A stretch of DNA of 64,000 nucleotides, from positions 4,960,001 through 5,024,000 of the forward strand of contig OZ245751.1 in the NCBI GenBank assembly GCA_965227445.1. The letters run 5' to 3'. Below the pieces are notes generated by a model. It was not told the DNA's origin. It did no database searches and worked only from the letters and a program-made list of their open reading frames with translations. Made by a program: the position numbers and the translations under genes. Within the stretch, counting starts at the first letter, position 1; each line of letters opens with the position of its first letter. Source of the stretch: DT-110 sp030148525. Its GTDB lineage: Bacteria; Bacteroidota; Bacteroidia; Chitinophagales; Saprospiraceae. This document shows positions 16,388-25,422 of this stretch, piece after piece.

Positions 16388-17905
16388 ATGAAGCTACCAA
16401 TACCGATACTTCTTTTACTCTTTGGACTTTTTGTCACCCCTTTTTATTCCGATGCCCAAACCCAGGATCCGTTCGAAATGGAAGACCTGATTTCCCTTCC
16501 GGGGAAAAAATTTGTCATCATTTCCCTCAATGACTCCCGCAGGCCTACCCGCCTGGCAATGCGGTATTTCAATGCCGATGGCGACATGACGGGCGAGCGC
16601 CTGATCGACCTCGTTAAGCAGGGTCTTTCGGCTCAGTACGAGGGAGCCTTCTATTGGAACAACCAGATCAATCTGGTTACCTCCCTCTACTATCCGGGCC
16701 CCAAACGGAATCACCTCATCTTTCGCCAATTTAGTTTGCCCAACCTTACTGAAACCTACAGCGGAGTAATCGACGAGGCCTATACGCCCGAAGTGTACCG
16801 CATTCCATTCGGCTACGCCATTTCTCCCGATTCCAGCAAGATCATGTTCTACGGCTGGACCTACACCCTTCCCGAAGACCCCGCCAAACTCAACTTTCGG
16901 GTCTTCGATCGCCAGCTGGATGAGATATGGTCCCAGAAATACACCCTTCCCTATAATAACGAGACCCTCTATATCTACCGGGGTGCCCTAAACGATGCCG
17001 GCCGGGCCTATATCTTCTGCGAAAATTACGAGGGCCGTCCCGGACGCGAAATAGACGAACGCAAGGTCGAGCACATCATACTCGGAGCCGAAGGTAAACC
17101 CGAGGAAATGATCAAGTACGACCTCAACCTGCCCGACATGACCATCGTCGGACTTCAGGCCCGTATGATGCCTGATAACAGCATTGTGGGAGCAGCTTTT
17201 ATGAACCAAGGGCGCAGAAGCCGGCACGAAGGCCTTTACAACTTCCGTATTTCACCCGATGGTTCGGAGTTGGTTCGCAATCGGATCACCATTAGCGATG
17301 ACCTCTACCAAGCTGCCTATCCTTACGGAGATAAGGAGAGCATCTTCAATGCTAACCGACACCGCTTTCAGGATTATTTTGTGGATAAGGTCTATTTGGA
17401 ACCCGATGGTTCCTGGACCATTCTGGCTGAACAACGGGTGGAGCGCTCTAATTATGCCGAGATCGAATTCAATGACCTATGTGTGATCCAGTTGAACGCC
17501 GATCTGCGTTCAATGAAGTGGATCAAGCGCCTGCCCAAGCGGCAGGTGGGGTGGCAAGGTGACTGGACCATCTTCTCCCATAAAGCCATGCGATACCAGG
17601 GCAAAACCTTTGTGTTTTTCAACGATACCCCTGCCAACTACGACGGAGACCGCAGTAATCAGACCCTGCAAGCCTATAACGGAGGACCGACCAAAGTGAT
17701 GCTGTTCGCTATCCAGGGGAATGGCAATATTCAACCCTACGATCTCACACCTCTGGCCCGGGCCCGGGGTGTACGGGCCATCTGGCCTTCGCGCTGCCAC
17801 GAGAACGGCCAACGCGGAGTGCTGTTATACGGAGAACAGATCGGCACTAACGGAGCACAAGGTTTACTCTTTGGTTTTCCCTGGTCGGATTTAAATCAGG
17901 ATTGA
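16388..17905 (+). CDS. secreted protein of unknown function, possibly beta-propeller
   Basis: A 505-residue exported protein; the start at 16388 gives a clear signal peptide (MKLPIPILLLLFGLFVTP...DAQT) while the open frame begins at 16340. The mature chain is rich in beta-type segments with repeated aromatic pairs (YYFN, FYWNNQ, YGWTYT) as in six- or seven-bladed propellers, but no diagnostic repeat is certain. No catalytic motif seen. It is divergent from the metalloprotease and 31 bases upstream of the isomerase gene, so possibly in the same operon as the latter. A GCTTTCGCCAAAA motif lies 20 bases before its start. Confidence 0.7.
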   Translation: MKLPIPILLLLFGLFVTPFYSDAQTQDPFEMEDLISLPGKKFVIISLNDSRRPTRLAMRYFNADGDMTGERLIDLVKQGLSAQYEGAFYWNNQINLVTSLYYPGPKRNHLIFRQFSLPNLTETYSGVIDEAYTPEVYRIPFGYAISPDSSKIMFYGWTYTLPEDPAKLNFRVFDRQLDEIWSQKYTLPYNNETLYIYRGALNDAGRAYIFCENYEGRPGREIDERKVEHIILGAEGKPEEMIKYDLNLPDMTIVGLQARMMPDNSIVGAAFMNQGRRSRHEGLYNFRISPDGSELVRNRITISDDLYQAAYPYGDKESIFNANRHRFQDYFVDKVYLEPDGSWTILAEQRVERSNYAEIEFNDLCVIQLNADLRSMKWIKRLPKRQVGWQGDWTIFSHKAMRYQGKTFVFFNDTPANYDGDRSNQTLQAYNGGPTKVMLFAIQGNGNIQPYDLTPLARARGVRAIWPSRCHENGQRGVLLYGEQIGTNGAQGLLFGFPWSDLNQD

Positions 17906-17936
17906 TTATATTCCGGCCAAACCAACCCGTAATGCT

Positions 17937-18992
17937 ATGAAAACCATCAAAGGCCCCGCCCTTTTTTTAGCACAATTCATGGGCGATGAACCGCCCTTCG
18001 ATTCACTCGACAACATTTGCCGCTGGGCAGCCGACCTCGGCTACAAAGGCGTGCAAATCCCCACGTGGGAAACCCGCTTGATCGACGTGGCTAAAGCGGC
18101 AGAAAGCAAGACATACTGTGACGAACTAAAGGGACGAATCGGAGAATATGGACTGGAAATCACGGAGCTGGCCACCCACCTGATCGGGCAACTAATCGCT
18201 GTCCACCCCACCTATAATTCCCTCTTTGATGGTTTCGCGCCAGAAAAATACCGGAACAACTACCAGGCCCGTACAGAGTGGGCAAACAACCATATCCGAC
18301 AAGCCGCCGCGGCGAGTCGCAACCTGGGACTCGACGCCAGTGCTACTTTTTCCGGTGCCTTGCTTTGGCCTTTCTTTTTTCCCTGGCCCCAACGCCCCGA
18401 GGGACTCGTTGAGGAAGGCTTTAAAGAACTGGCGAAGCGCTGGAAACCCATTCTCGATGTATACGACGAACACGGCGTAGATGTGTGTTACGAGCTACAC
18501 CCGGGTGAAGACCTCCACGACGGAGTATCCTACGAAGAATTCCTGAGTGCCGTGAATAATCACCCAAGGGCGTGTATCAACTACGATCCCAGCCACTTTC
18601 TATTGCAGGGCCTCGATTACCTGCAGTTCATCGACTTCTACCACGAGCGGATCAAAGCGTATCACGTCAAGGATGCAGAGCTGAACCCCGACGGCAAACA
18701 GGGCGTATACGGTGGCTTTCAATCCTGGATAAACCGGGCCGGACGATTCCGTTCGCTGGGTGATGGCCAGGTTGATTTCAAAGGTATTTCCAGTAAATTA
18801 TCGCAGTACGACTACGGAAGCTGGGCCGTGCTGGAATGGGAATGCTGCATTAAGTCCCCCGAGCAGGGTGCCCGTGAGGGAGCAAAATTCATCCGGGAGC
18901 ACATCATTGAGGTAACCGACAAGGCCTTTGATGATTTTGCGGGCGGAGAAGCCGATGAAGCATCGAACCGCCGATTGCTCGGTTTGGATTAA
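17937..18992 (+). CDS. sugar phosphate isomerase/epimerase (TIM barrel)
   Basis: A 351-residue cytoplasmic protein of the AP endonuclease family 2/xylose-isomerase-like fold. Recognisable elements are LGYKGVQIPTW, VCYELHPGEDLHDG (metal-binding E), INYDPSHFLLQG (D/H), KAYHVKDAEL (H) and the late WAVLEWECC (E). These correspond to the divalent-metal site of sugar isomerases. The substrate is not predictable; related genes occur in inositol and sugar-alcohol catabolism. It is 31 bases after the secreted protein gene and about 190 bases before the TMEM220-like gene. Two more proteins of this fold are encoded at 19560 and 41164. Confidence 0.9.
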   Translation: MKTIKGPALFLAQFMGDEPPFDSLDNICRWAADLGYKGVQIPTWETRLIDVAKAAESKTYCDELKGRIGEYGLEITELATHLIGQLIAVHPTYNSLFDGFAPEKYRNNYQARTEWANNHIRQAAAASRNLGLDASATFSGALLWPFFFPWPQRPEGLVEEGFKELAKRWKPILDVYDEHGVDVCYELHPGEDLHDGVSYEEFLSAVNNHPRACINYDPSHFLLQGLDYLQFIDFYHERIKAYHVKDAELNPDGKQGVYGGFQSWINRAGRFRSLGDGQVDFKGISSKLSQYDYGSWAVLEWECCIKSPEQGAREGAKFIREHIIEVTDKAFDDFAGGEADEASNRRLLGLD

Positions 18993-19185
18993 TTGAACAT
19001 GTTAACCGGCGTGGTCTGCTGAGCATACTATATTCCTTAGTCGAATTCCAGGCTACTAGCATTGCTACGCTGATGGCCATAGTCGCGCCCATACAAAACC
19101 CCGGCAAATAGCTGACTTACAACATCTACCCAAAGCTTTTTGGAAGCGGTATAGTTTCCTGTTCCACACTACCGAAACACGACCT

Positions 19186-19563
19186 ATGAAATTCATTAAC
19201 CTAGCTTTGGGCCTTTTGTTGGCCCTGGCCATGGCCGCTCAGGTCAACGACCCCGATCCATGGATTTGGATCGTCCTATACGGCGGAGTGGCCCTGCTCT
19301 GCGGCTTTGCCGCTTTTAAGTTTATCAATCGATGGGTATTGTACGCCGTAGGGCTGTTCATCCTGATTGGTATCATTATACTATGGCCGGTACTTCCCGA
19401 ATGGATAGCCCGGGGAACACCTCCCATCAACGACGAAATGAAAGACACTCATCCGTATATTGAGGAGGTTCGGGAGCTGTTCGGCCTTTGCCTTTGCGCG
19501 GTAATTGTTATCTTCCTGATCTTCCAGGAACGCCTTCAACGGAAAAAAACGACATCACAATGA
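19186..19563 (+). CDS. TMEM220-like membrane protein
   Basis: A 125-residue integral membrane protein with four hydrophobic segments (about 5-20, 25-45, 48-68 and 95-115). The sequence AAQVNDPDPWIWIVLYG near residue 17 is the hallmark of the TMEM220 family, which is of unknown function in bacteria and animals. The stop overlaps the start of the following isomerase gene (ATGA), so the two are translationally coupled. Confidence 0.85.
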   Translation: MKFINLALGLLLALAMAAQVNDPDPWIWIVLYGGVALLCGFAAFKFINRWVLYAVGLFILIGIIILWPVLPEWIARGTPPINDEMKDTHPYIEEVRELFGLCLCAVIVIFLIFQERLQRKKTTSQ

Positions 19564-20438
19564 ATCGACGCTCCTTCGTCAAAAAATCCGGTGCACTGGC
19601 AGCAGCCAGTACCTTCCTCTCACCTGCTGCTTTATTCGATAAAAGGTTAAATCAGTACGGTGCCATGCTCTATACTGTAAGGGACCTGATGAAGACCGAT
19701 CCGGCCAATACCCTGTTGCGCATTCGGGAAATGGGGTATTTCGAGGTGGAGCATGCGGGATATGACGAAGGTACATTCTATGGTCTGGAACCTAAAGATT
19801 TCAAGACCCTGTGCTACCAACGTGGCTTGCGTATACGCAGCGGACACGTACAAACGGGCTTTACCGATTACAGTAAGATGCGTACTATGGTGCGCGACTG
19901 GGAGGCAGCACTGGATGATATGGCTGAAATAGACCAGGAATATGTGGTTTTGGCCTACCTGCAGGAAATTGAACGCAAGACCATCGACGATTATAAACGC
20001 ATTGCCGATTTGCTCAACCAATGCGGGGAAATGAGCCGTAAAAAGGGTATTCGCATGGCTTATCACAACCACGCCTTCGAATTTGAGCCCATCGACGGGC
20101 AGGTTCCGATGGACGTCCTTCTGGAGATTACCGATGAAAAACTGGTGACCTTTGAAATGGATCTGTACTGGGTGCACAAGGCCAATGTCGATCCGGTAAC
20201 CTACTTTGAGAAATATCCCAAGCGATTTGAATTGTGGCACGTCAAGGATATGGACAATTCGGAGGAACAGTTTTTCACCGAAGTAGGAACGGGGGTAATT
20301 GACTGGGAGCGTATGTTCAGCAATTCCAAACAGGCAGGTCTAAAACACTTTTACGTCGAGCAGGATGAGTGCCGGGAACATAACCCGCTGCGTAGCCTGG
20401 AGATTAGCCGGGAATACCTGAGTTCGATTCGGTATTAA
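19560..20438 (+). CDS. exported sugar phosphate isomerase/epimerase
   Basis: A 292-residue TIM-barrel protein. The start at 19560 overlaps the previous stop as ATGA and yields a Tat-like leader, MNRRSFVKKSGALAAAST, so the enzyme probably works in the periplasm. Barrel motifs include MGYFEVEHAG, MAYHNHAFEFEP, VTFEMDLYWVHKAN, ELWHVKDMD and KHFYVEQDEC, giving the E/D/H metal site typical of the family. Substrate unknown; similar exported proteins accompany sugar-oxidation clusters in Bacteroidota. A longer open frame starting at 19488 would run into the preceding gene and lose the leader. Confidence 0.9.
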   Translation: MNRRSFVKKSGALAAASTFLSPAALFDKRLNQYGAMLYTVRDLMKTDPANTLLRIREMGYFEVEHAGYDEGTFYGLEPKDFKTLCYQRGLRIRSGHVQTGFTDYSKMRTMVRDWEAALDDMAEIDQEYVVLAYLQEIERKTIDDYKRIADLLNQCGEMSRKKGIRMAYHNHAFEFEPIDGQVPMDVLLEITDEKLVTFEMDLYWVHKANVDPVTYFEKYPKRFELWHVKDMDNSEEQFFTEVGTGVIDWERMFSNSKQAGLKHFYVEQDECREHNPLRSLEISREYLSSIRY

Positions 20439-20480
20439 TGGGTCAGCATTCCCGGGCAACACCAAAGCAATATACTATCC

Positions 20481-20876
20481 ATGACGGACACTTACCGTGA
20501 AGTTATGAGGAGATACCTGGAAGCTCTGGGAAAGGGTGACTATCCGGCGCTAATGGAATTATTTGCCCCGCAAGCAAGCGTACAATCCCCTTTGTACGGA
20601 AACCGGCCGGCCCATGCATTTTACCGGGACTTACTTCGCGACACCCGGGCTTCGGAGCTTACAGCTCATACCTTTTTTGCGGAAGCAGAAAAAAAATCCG
20701 GAGCCCTGTATTTCACCTACGAATGGACTATGGCCAATGGCGCAAGGGTTTCCTTCGATTGTGTGGACGTATTCACCTTCAACGATTCGGGAAAGATCCT
20801 GACACTGCACATCCTGTACGATACCCGGCAGACGCGATCATTCTGGGAGGTCTCCTCTCAGCGGTCACGTCATTAG
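20481..20876 (+). CDS. SnoaL-like / NTF2-fold protein
   Basis: A 131-residue cytoplasmic protein with the NTF2-like signature: helical N-terminus with YLEALGKGDYPALMELFAPQASVQSPLYG, then a beta-sheet part with CVDVFTFNDSGKILTLHILYD. Such proteins are small enzymes (isomerases, hydrolases) or binding domains; the reaction cannot be named. It follows the isomerase gene by 42 bases on the same strand. Confidence 0.8.
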   Translation: MTDTYREVMRRYLEALGKGDYPALMELFAPQASVQSPLYGNRPAHAFYRDLLRDTRASELTAHTFFAEAEKKSGALYFTYEWTMANGARVSFDCVDVFTFNDSGKILTLHILYDTRQTRSFWEVSSQRSRH

Positions 20877-20954
20877 GTGCAGGCTTTCGCCAAAAAACAT
20901 CCATCAACAAAGTCTCTCCGTAGCCGTTAGGTGGTTGGTATAAATGATTATCAA

Positions 20955-21983
20955 ATGCCCCTGCTGGAATTTACGGATCGTGGGATTTACTGTTCCCGGG
21001 CCGATGTCTACATCGACCCCTGGAAACCGGTTGATCGTGCACTCATTACGCATGGTCACGCCGACCACGCCCGTTGGGGGCATAAAAAATACCTATGCAC
21101 CCGATTGGCAAAACCCGTCATCCGGTACCGGCTCGGTCCTTCCAGCATTGAAACAGTTGAATACGGAGAGGAACGCCTGATCAATGGTGTGCGTTTTTCC
21201 TTTCACCCGGCCGGGCACATTATTGGTTCAGCCCAGGTCCGGGTCGAATTCAAGGGTGAAATATGGGTGGCCTCCGGTGATTATAAGCTCGAAGACGACG
21301 GCCTTGCTACCGCCTTCGAGCCGGTCAAATGCCACACCTTCATCACCGAATCCACCTTTGGTTTACCGGTCTACGAATGGAAGCCACAGGAAGAGGTGAT
21401 GACCAGTATTAATGATTGGTGGCGCGCGAATAAGGAAGCGGGCAAGGTAAGTGTACTTTCCAGCTACGCTCTCGGCAAAGCACAAAGGGTGATGCACGGA
21501 CTCGACCCCGCCATCGGCCCTGTCCTCACCCACGGGGCAGTTGAAAATACCAATGCCATTTTGCGAAAGCAGGGAATAGTTCTCCCCGAAACCAAGCGAG
21601 TTGTACAGGGCATGAAGAAAAAAGACTTCGAAGGAGCCATGGTCATTGCTCCGCCCAGTGCCACCCGCTCGCCCTGGATGAAGAAATTTCGCCCCTTCTC
21701 ACTGGGTATTGCCAGTGGATGGATGACACTGCGGGGAGCCCGTCGCCGACGCAATGCAGACCGCGGATTTATTCTCTCGGATCACGCCGATTGGGGGGGA
21801 CTGAACGAGGCCATTCGGGCCACAGAATGCGAACGGGTATTCGTCACTCACGGATATACCGATATATTCCGACGCTGGCTGATCGAACAGGGCTACGAAG
21901 CCTTCGCTGAATCTACCGAGTTCGAGGGGGAGATAGCCGAAGATGACGACAATAAAGACGAGAACGAGGATTACCAGGCATGA
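20955..21983 (+). CDS. ligase-associated DNA repair exonuclease (MBL fold)
   Basis: A 342-residue metallo-beta-lactamase/beta-CASP nuclease. ATG 20955 (MPLLEFTDRGIYCSRADVYI) is preferred over a GTG eight codons upstream. The zinc motif is T32-H-G-H-A-D-H38; further motifs are HPAGHIIGSAQVRVE, SGDYK, LSDHADWGGL and VTHGYTD. This matches the ligase-associated DNA damage response exonuclease. Its stop overlaps the start of the ATP-dependent ligase by four bases, so the two are translationally coupled. The partner helicase and PdeM are at 4148-7278 on the other strand. Confidence 0.93.
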   Translation: MPLLEFTDRGIYCSRADVYIDPWKPVDRALITHGHADHARWGHKKYLCTRLAKPVIRYRLGPSSIETVEYGEERLINGVRFSFHPAGHIIGSAQVRVEFKGEIWVASGDYKLEDDGLATAFEPVKCHTFITESTFGLPVYEWKPQEEVMTSINDWWRANKEAGKVSVLSSYALGKAQRVMHGLDPAIGPVLTHGAVENTNAILRKQGIVLPETKRVVQGMKKKDFEGAMVIAPPSATRSPWMKKFRPFSLGIASGWMTLRGARRRRNADRGFILSDHADWGGLNEAIRATECERVFVTHGYTDIFRRWLIEQGYEAFAESTEFEGEIAEDDDNKDENEDYQA

Positions 21984-23575
21984 GACAGTTTGCTCACTTG
22001 TTTACGCAGCTCGACCAGACAACCAAGACCAACACCAAGGTCTCGGCCCTTGCTTCCTATTTTGCGGAAGCATCAGATGAGGACAAACTATGGACCGTAG
22101 CCATTCTCTCGCACCGCCGTCCCAAGCGAAGTGTAAATACCACCTACCTGCGAGAATGGGGCGCCGAATTTGCCGCCGTTCCTCTATGGCTCTTCGAAGA
22201 ATCCTATCACGTAGTAGGCGACCTGGCGGAGACCATCGCCCTGGTATTGCCCGAACCCGAAGATTCGAGTAATCACTCTCTTACCTATTGGATCCAGTAC
22301 ATACGCGGCCTCAAGGAGCGGGAAGAAGAGGATCGCAGAGAGGCGGTTTTTGCCGCGTGGGGACAACTCGACAAGATCGAGCGCTTCATTTTCAATAAGC
22401 TGATCACTGGCGGATTTCGCATGGGTGTTTCCCAAAAACTGATGGTCCGCGCCCTGTCACAGTACACCGGTATTGAGGAAAACAAACTCGCCCACCGTCT
22501 GATGGGAAACTGGACACCGGACGACACCACTTTCGAGGATCTGGTTCTCCGTAAAGATCCGACCGAAGATATTTCCCGCCCCTATCCTTTCTATCTCGCC
22601 TATCCACTGGAAGATGAGCCGGAGACGCTGGGTTCGCCCGAAGACTGGCTCATCGAGCGCAAGTGGGACGGTATTCGCGGTCAGCTGATCGTGCGCAAAG
22701 GTGAGCTTTTCGTATGGTCGCGCGGCGAGGAGTTAGTCACGGATAAATTTCCGGAGTATCATCCGCTGGCCGAAATGCTTCCCGACGGTACCGTCCTGGA
22801 CGGAGAAATCATGCCTTACAAAGACAATGAGCCTTTGCCTTTCAATAAACTGCAAACGAGGATCGGCCGTAAGAACGTGACGAAAAAAGTGCGCGAAAAT
22901 GCTCCCGTGGTCGTGATTGTCTACGACTTGCTGGAATGGCAGGGCGAAGATATTCGTGAACGTCCCATGCGAGAGCGAAGGGCTTTGCTGGAGCAACTCA
23001 TGGCCGATTGCGATACCGATGGCATCCTGCTGCTTTCGGAATCCATCGATGCTACCGATTGGCAAAACCTGCGCGATATACGGGAGCGGTCACGAGAGCA
23101 CAAGAGTGAAGGGCTCATGCTCAAGCATCAGAATTCTGCATACAAATCGGGGCGCAAGCGTGGGGAATGGTGGAAATGGAAAGTGGACCCGCTGGTCATC
23201 GATGCGGTAATGATTTACGCCCAGCGCGGGCACGGGCGACGGGCCAATATGTTCACTGATTTTACTTTTGCCGTTTGGGACGGGGAAGATTTAGTCCCTT
23301 TTACCAAAGCTTATTCCGGCCTAACTGATAAAGAATTCCGGCAGATTACGGCCTGGGTGCGCAAGAATACGCTGGAGCGCTTTGGTCCGGTGCGGAGCGT
23401 AAAGCGGGAACACGTCTTCGAGATCGCCTTCGAGGGAATACAGCGCTCCAATCGCCACAAATCGGGCGTAGCCCTACGCTTCCCCCGTATGAGCCGGTGG
23501 CGGCACGACAAGCCCAAAGAGGAAGCGAATACCCTGGAGGATCTGCATCAGATGCTGGAGCAGTATGAAAGCTGA
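21980..23575 (+). CDS. ATP-dependent DNA ligase of the ligase-associated repair set
   Basis: A 531-residue ATP-dependent ligase. The adenylated lysine is K228 in IERKWDGIRGQL (motif I). Motif III is DGEIMPYKD, motif IV ESEGLMLKH-like (HKSEGLMLKHQNS) and motif V WWKWKVDP. It has an N-terminal DNA-binding domain and a C-terminal OB fold with VFEIAFEGIQRSNRHKSG. It seals DNA nicks using ATP, in contrast to the NAD-dependent ligase at the right end of the window. Overlaps the exonuclease gene by ATGA. The expected pathway is the bacterial ligase-associated DNA damage response; the substrate lesion is not established. Confidence 0.95.
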   Translation: MRQFAHLFTQLDQTTKTNTKVSALASYFAEASDEDKLWTVAILSHRRPKRSVNTTYLREWGAEFAAVPLWLFEESYHVVGDLAETIALVLPEPEDSSNHSLTYWIQYIRGLKEREEEDRREAVFAAWGQLDKIERFIFNKLITGGFRMGVSQKLMVRALSQYTGIEENKLAHRLMGNWTPDDTTFEDLVLRKDPTEDISRPYPFYLAYPLEDEPETLGSPEDWLIERKWDGIRGQLIVRKGELFVWSRGEELVTDKFPEYHPLAEMLPDGTVLDGEIMPYKDNEPLPFNKLQTRIGRKNVTKKVRENAPVVVIVYDLLEWQGEDIRERPMRERRALLEQLMADCDTDGILLLSESIDATDWQNLRDIRERSREHKSEGLMLKHQNSAYKSGRKRGEWWKWKVDPLVIDAVMIYAQRGHGRRANMFTDFTFAVWDGEDLVPFTKAYSGLTDKEFRQITAWVRKNTLERFGPVRSVKREHVFEIAFEGIQRSNRHKSGVALRFPRMSRWRHDKPKEEANTLEDLHQMLEQYES

Positions 23576-23581
23576 AGGGAA

Positions 23582-23609
23582 GGTCCGCGGTCCACGGTCC
23601 ACGGTCCAC
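23582..23609. repeat. heptamer repeat GGTCCAC
   Basis: Four tandem units (GGTCCGC, then GGTCCAC three times) directly after the ATP-ligase gene, in the space before the convergent M1 peptidase gene. Confidence 0.7.
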
Positions 23610-23754
23610 GGTTAAGTTTTTCTTTCCTTATTGACATACAAGTCGAAAAGACCTTATTTTTTTGCTTTCCGGCTTCTCTGGCTGCCGAAGCTACAGCGCA
23701 GGTTGCCGATTAAACTACACTATTCCTACTTCACACTTCCTGATTCCCACTTCA

Positions 23755-25380
23755 TCACCGTTTCACTTGCAACAGCACCCAATTATTGGGGTCGACGACC
23801 GGCTTGCTGCCTTCCGGCAAATCGATGGTAGCGGGGACATTTACCCGGCGGATCTCGCCGTCGATTTCTACATCGATGGGCATGGGGAAATCCATCCCTT
23901 CCGGCAATTCCCATTCAAGCGTTAAGGTATTATCGGCGACCCGGGAATTCATGGTGGGGATTTCGGCCTGACGCACGTAGGCGTCGAAGAACCACCCGAG
24001 GTCCTTCCCAGTTACTTCTTCACAGATCAGAATAAAGTCTTTGGTCGTTACAAAGCGACATTGGCTACCATCGGTAGCTTTTGCTAGCTCTTCGGTCGGG
24101 TAGGTCATTTTGCGTAAAGCGGCAAAGAAATCTTCGTCCCCGATCAGATACCGCAGGGTATGCAGCACCCATGCCCCTTTCGTATAAATCGGTGCCTGAT
24201 AGATCTGCTCCGAACTTTTACCTTCAAGAGGCGCAATGGGTAATCGATCCGTAAAAAACCGCGAGCGCAACATATAGGCCTGATACTCCTCAGCCCCCGA
24301 CAGTTCTTCGATATACAGAGCCTGCATGTAGGAGCCAAAGCCCTCGTGTATCCACATATCCTTCCAATCGTAATTGGTCACCAGATTGCCCCACCATTCG
24401 TGGGCCAGCTCGTGGTGGTGGAGGGCATCAAACCCCCAGTCCCGGCCGGTCATGGCGTCGTTTTTGAATCCGGCACCATAGGCTATGATGGTTTGGTGTT
24501 CCATACCCAGATGAGGTGTCTGTGCCACCCCGTATTTATCGGCCCGAAAGGGGTAAGGGCCGAGGTATTTCTCGAAAAAAGTCAGGTGTTCGATGATTTC
24601 CGGAAAGAAGGCCTTACCCTCTTCGAAATCTTCGGGCAGTACGTAGAATACCACGGGAAATGTTTCTCCGGCGACGCTCTCCATGTCTCCCTCGACGGTG
24701 CGGTAGGGAGCGATATTGAGGGCCACATTGTAATTATTGATGGGCGTGGATACGAACCAATGATAGGTGGTGGTGCCATCATCATGAGCCTCCGTTTCGC
24801 GCAGACGCCCATTGGTAGCAACGACTAGCGGATCCGGTACGCGTACGTGAATAGCCATGGAGTCGGGCTCATCGGAAACGTGATCTTTATTGGGCCACCA
24901 CAGGTCGGCACCTTCGGTCTGGCAGGAGGTAGCGATCCAATGGGACCCCGAGGGTGTTTTTTCCCAGCTGAAGCCGCCATCCCAGGGCGCGCGGGGAGCT
25001 ACCCGGGGTTTGCCTTCGTAATGCACAACGATGCGTACTACTTCGCCCCGTTGGCGGGTTTGTCCGAGCTGAACGCGAACTTTTCCTTCGTTGCGAACGA
25101 CCGGGCAACTGACATCACCCTCCGTAGCACGTACAATGTGCAGCGTGGTATCCAGGTCGATCACCAGTTCATTCATCGGATGTACTACATCGGCCTGAAT
25201 CAGCACTTTGCCTTCAATGAATCGGTCGTCCGGGTGAATCTGTAAATCCAGATCGTAAAAGGTCACATCGTAGGCGGCCTGTTCGGGCATAAGGGGCCCA
25301 CCTGAATCGTATATACCTACCTGGGCCATTAGGGGAGCAACACCCAGCACCACAACGCAAAGGAATAGCAGTATGCGCAT
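23755..25380 (-). CDS. secreted M1-family aminopeptidase
   Basis: A 541-residue exported metallopeptidase with a signal peptide ending PLMAQ. The zinc site is H323-E-L-A-H327 with the third ligand E346 in MWIHEGFGSY, the HExxH-18-E pattern of M1 peptidases. LGMEHQTI takes the place of the GxMEN substrate motif. It removes N-terminal residues from peptides, probably in the periplasm or outside. It is shorter than four-domain M1 enzymes (about 850), lacking the large C-terminal helical domain, as is usual for this Bacteroidota subgroup. Monocistronic. Confidence 0.93.
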   Translation of the reverse strand: MRILLFLCVVVLGVAPLMAQVGIYDSGGPLMPEQAAYDVTFYDLDLQIHPDDRFIEGKVLIQADVVHPMNELVIDLDTTLHIVRATEGDVSCPVVRNEGKVRVQLGQTRQRGEVVRIVVHYEGKPRVAPRAPWDGGFSWEKTPSGSHWIATSCQTEGADLWWPNKDHVSDEPDSMAIHVRVPDPLVVATNGRLRETEAHDDGTTTYHWFVSTPINNYNVALNIAPYRTVEGDMESVAGETFPVVFYVLPEDFEEGKAFFPEIIEHLTFFEKYLGPYPFRADKYGVAQTPHLGMEHQTIIAYGAGFKNDAMTGRDWGFDALHHHELAHEWWGNLVTNYDWKDMWIHEGFGSYMQALYIEELSGAEEYQAYMLRSRFFTDRLPIAPLEGKSSEQIYQAPIYTKGAWVLHTLRYLIGDEDFFAALRKMTYPTEELAKATDGSQCRFVTTKDFILICEEVTGKDLGWFFDAYVRQAEIPTMNSRVADNTLTLEWELPEGMDFPMPIDVEIDGEIRRVNVPATIDLPEGSKPVVDPNNWVLLQVKR

Positions 25381-25422
25381 AGAAATACCTGATTTAGTTA
25401 TCCGTAAGATACGATGGTAATC

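Noticed and set aside
19488..19559. Upstream start for the exported isomerase at 19560
   Set aside because: It would overlap the TMEM220-like gene out of frame and lose the leader; the ATGA overlap explains the start.
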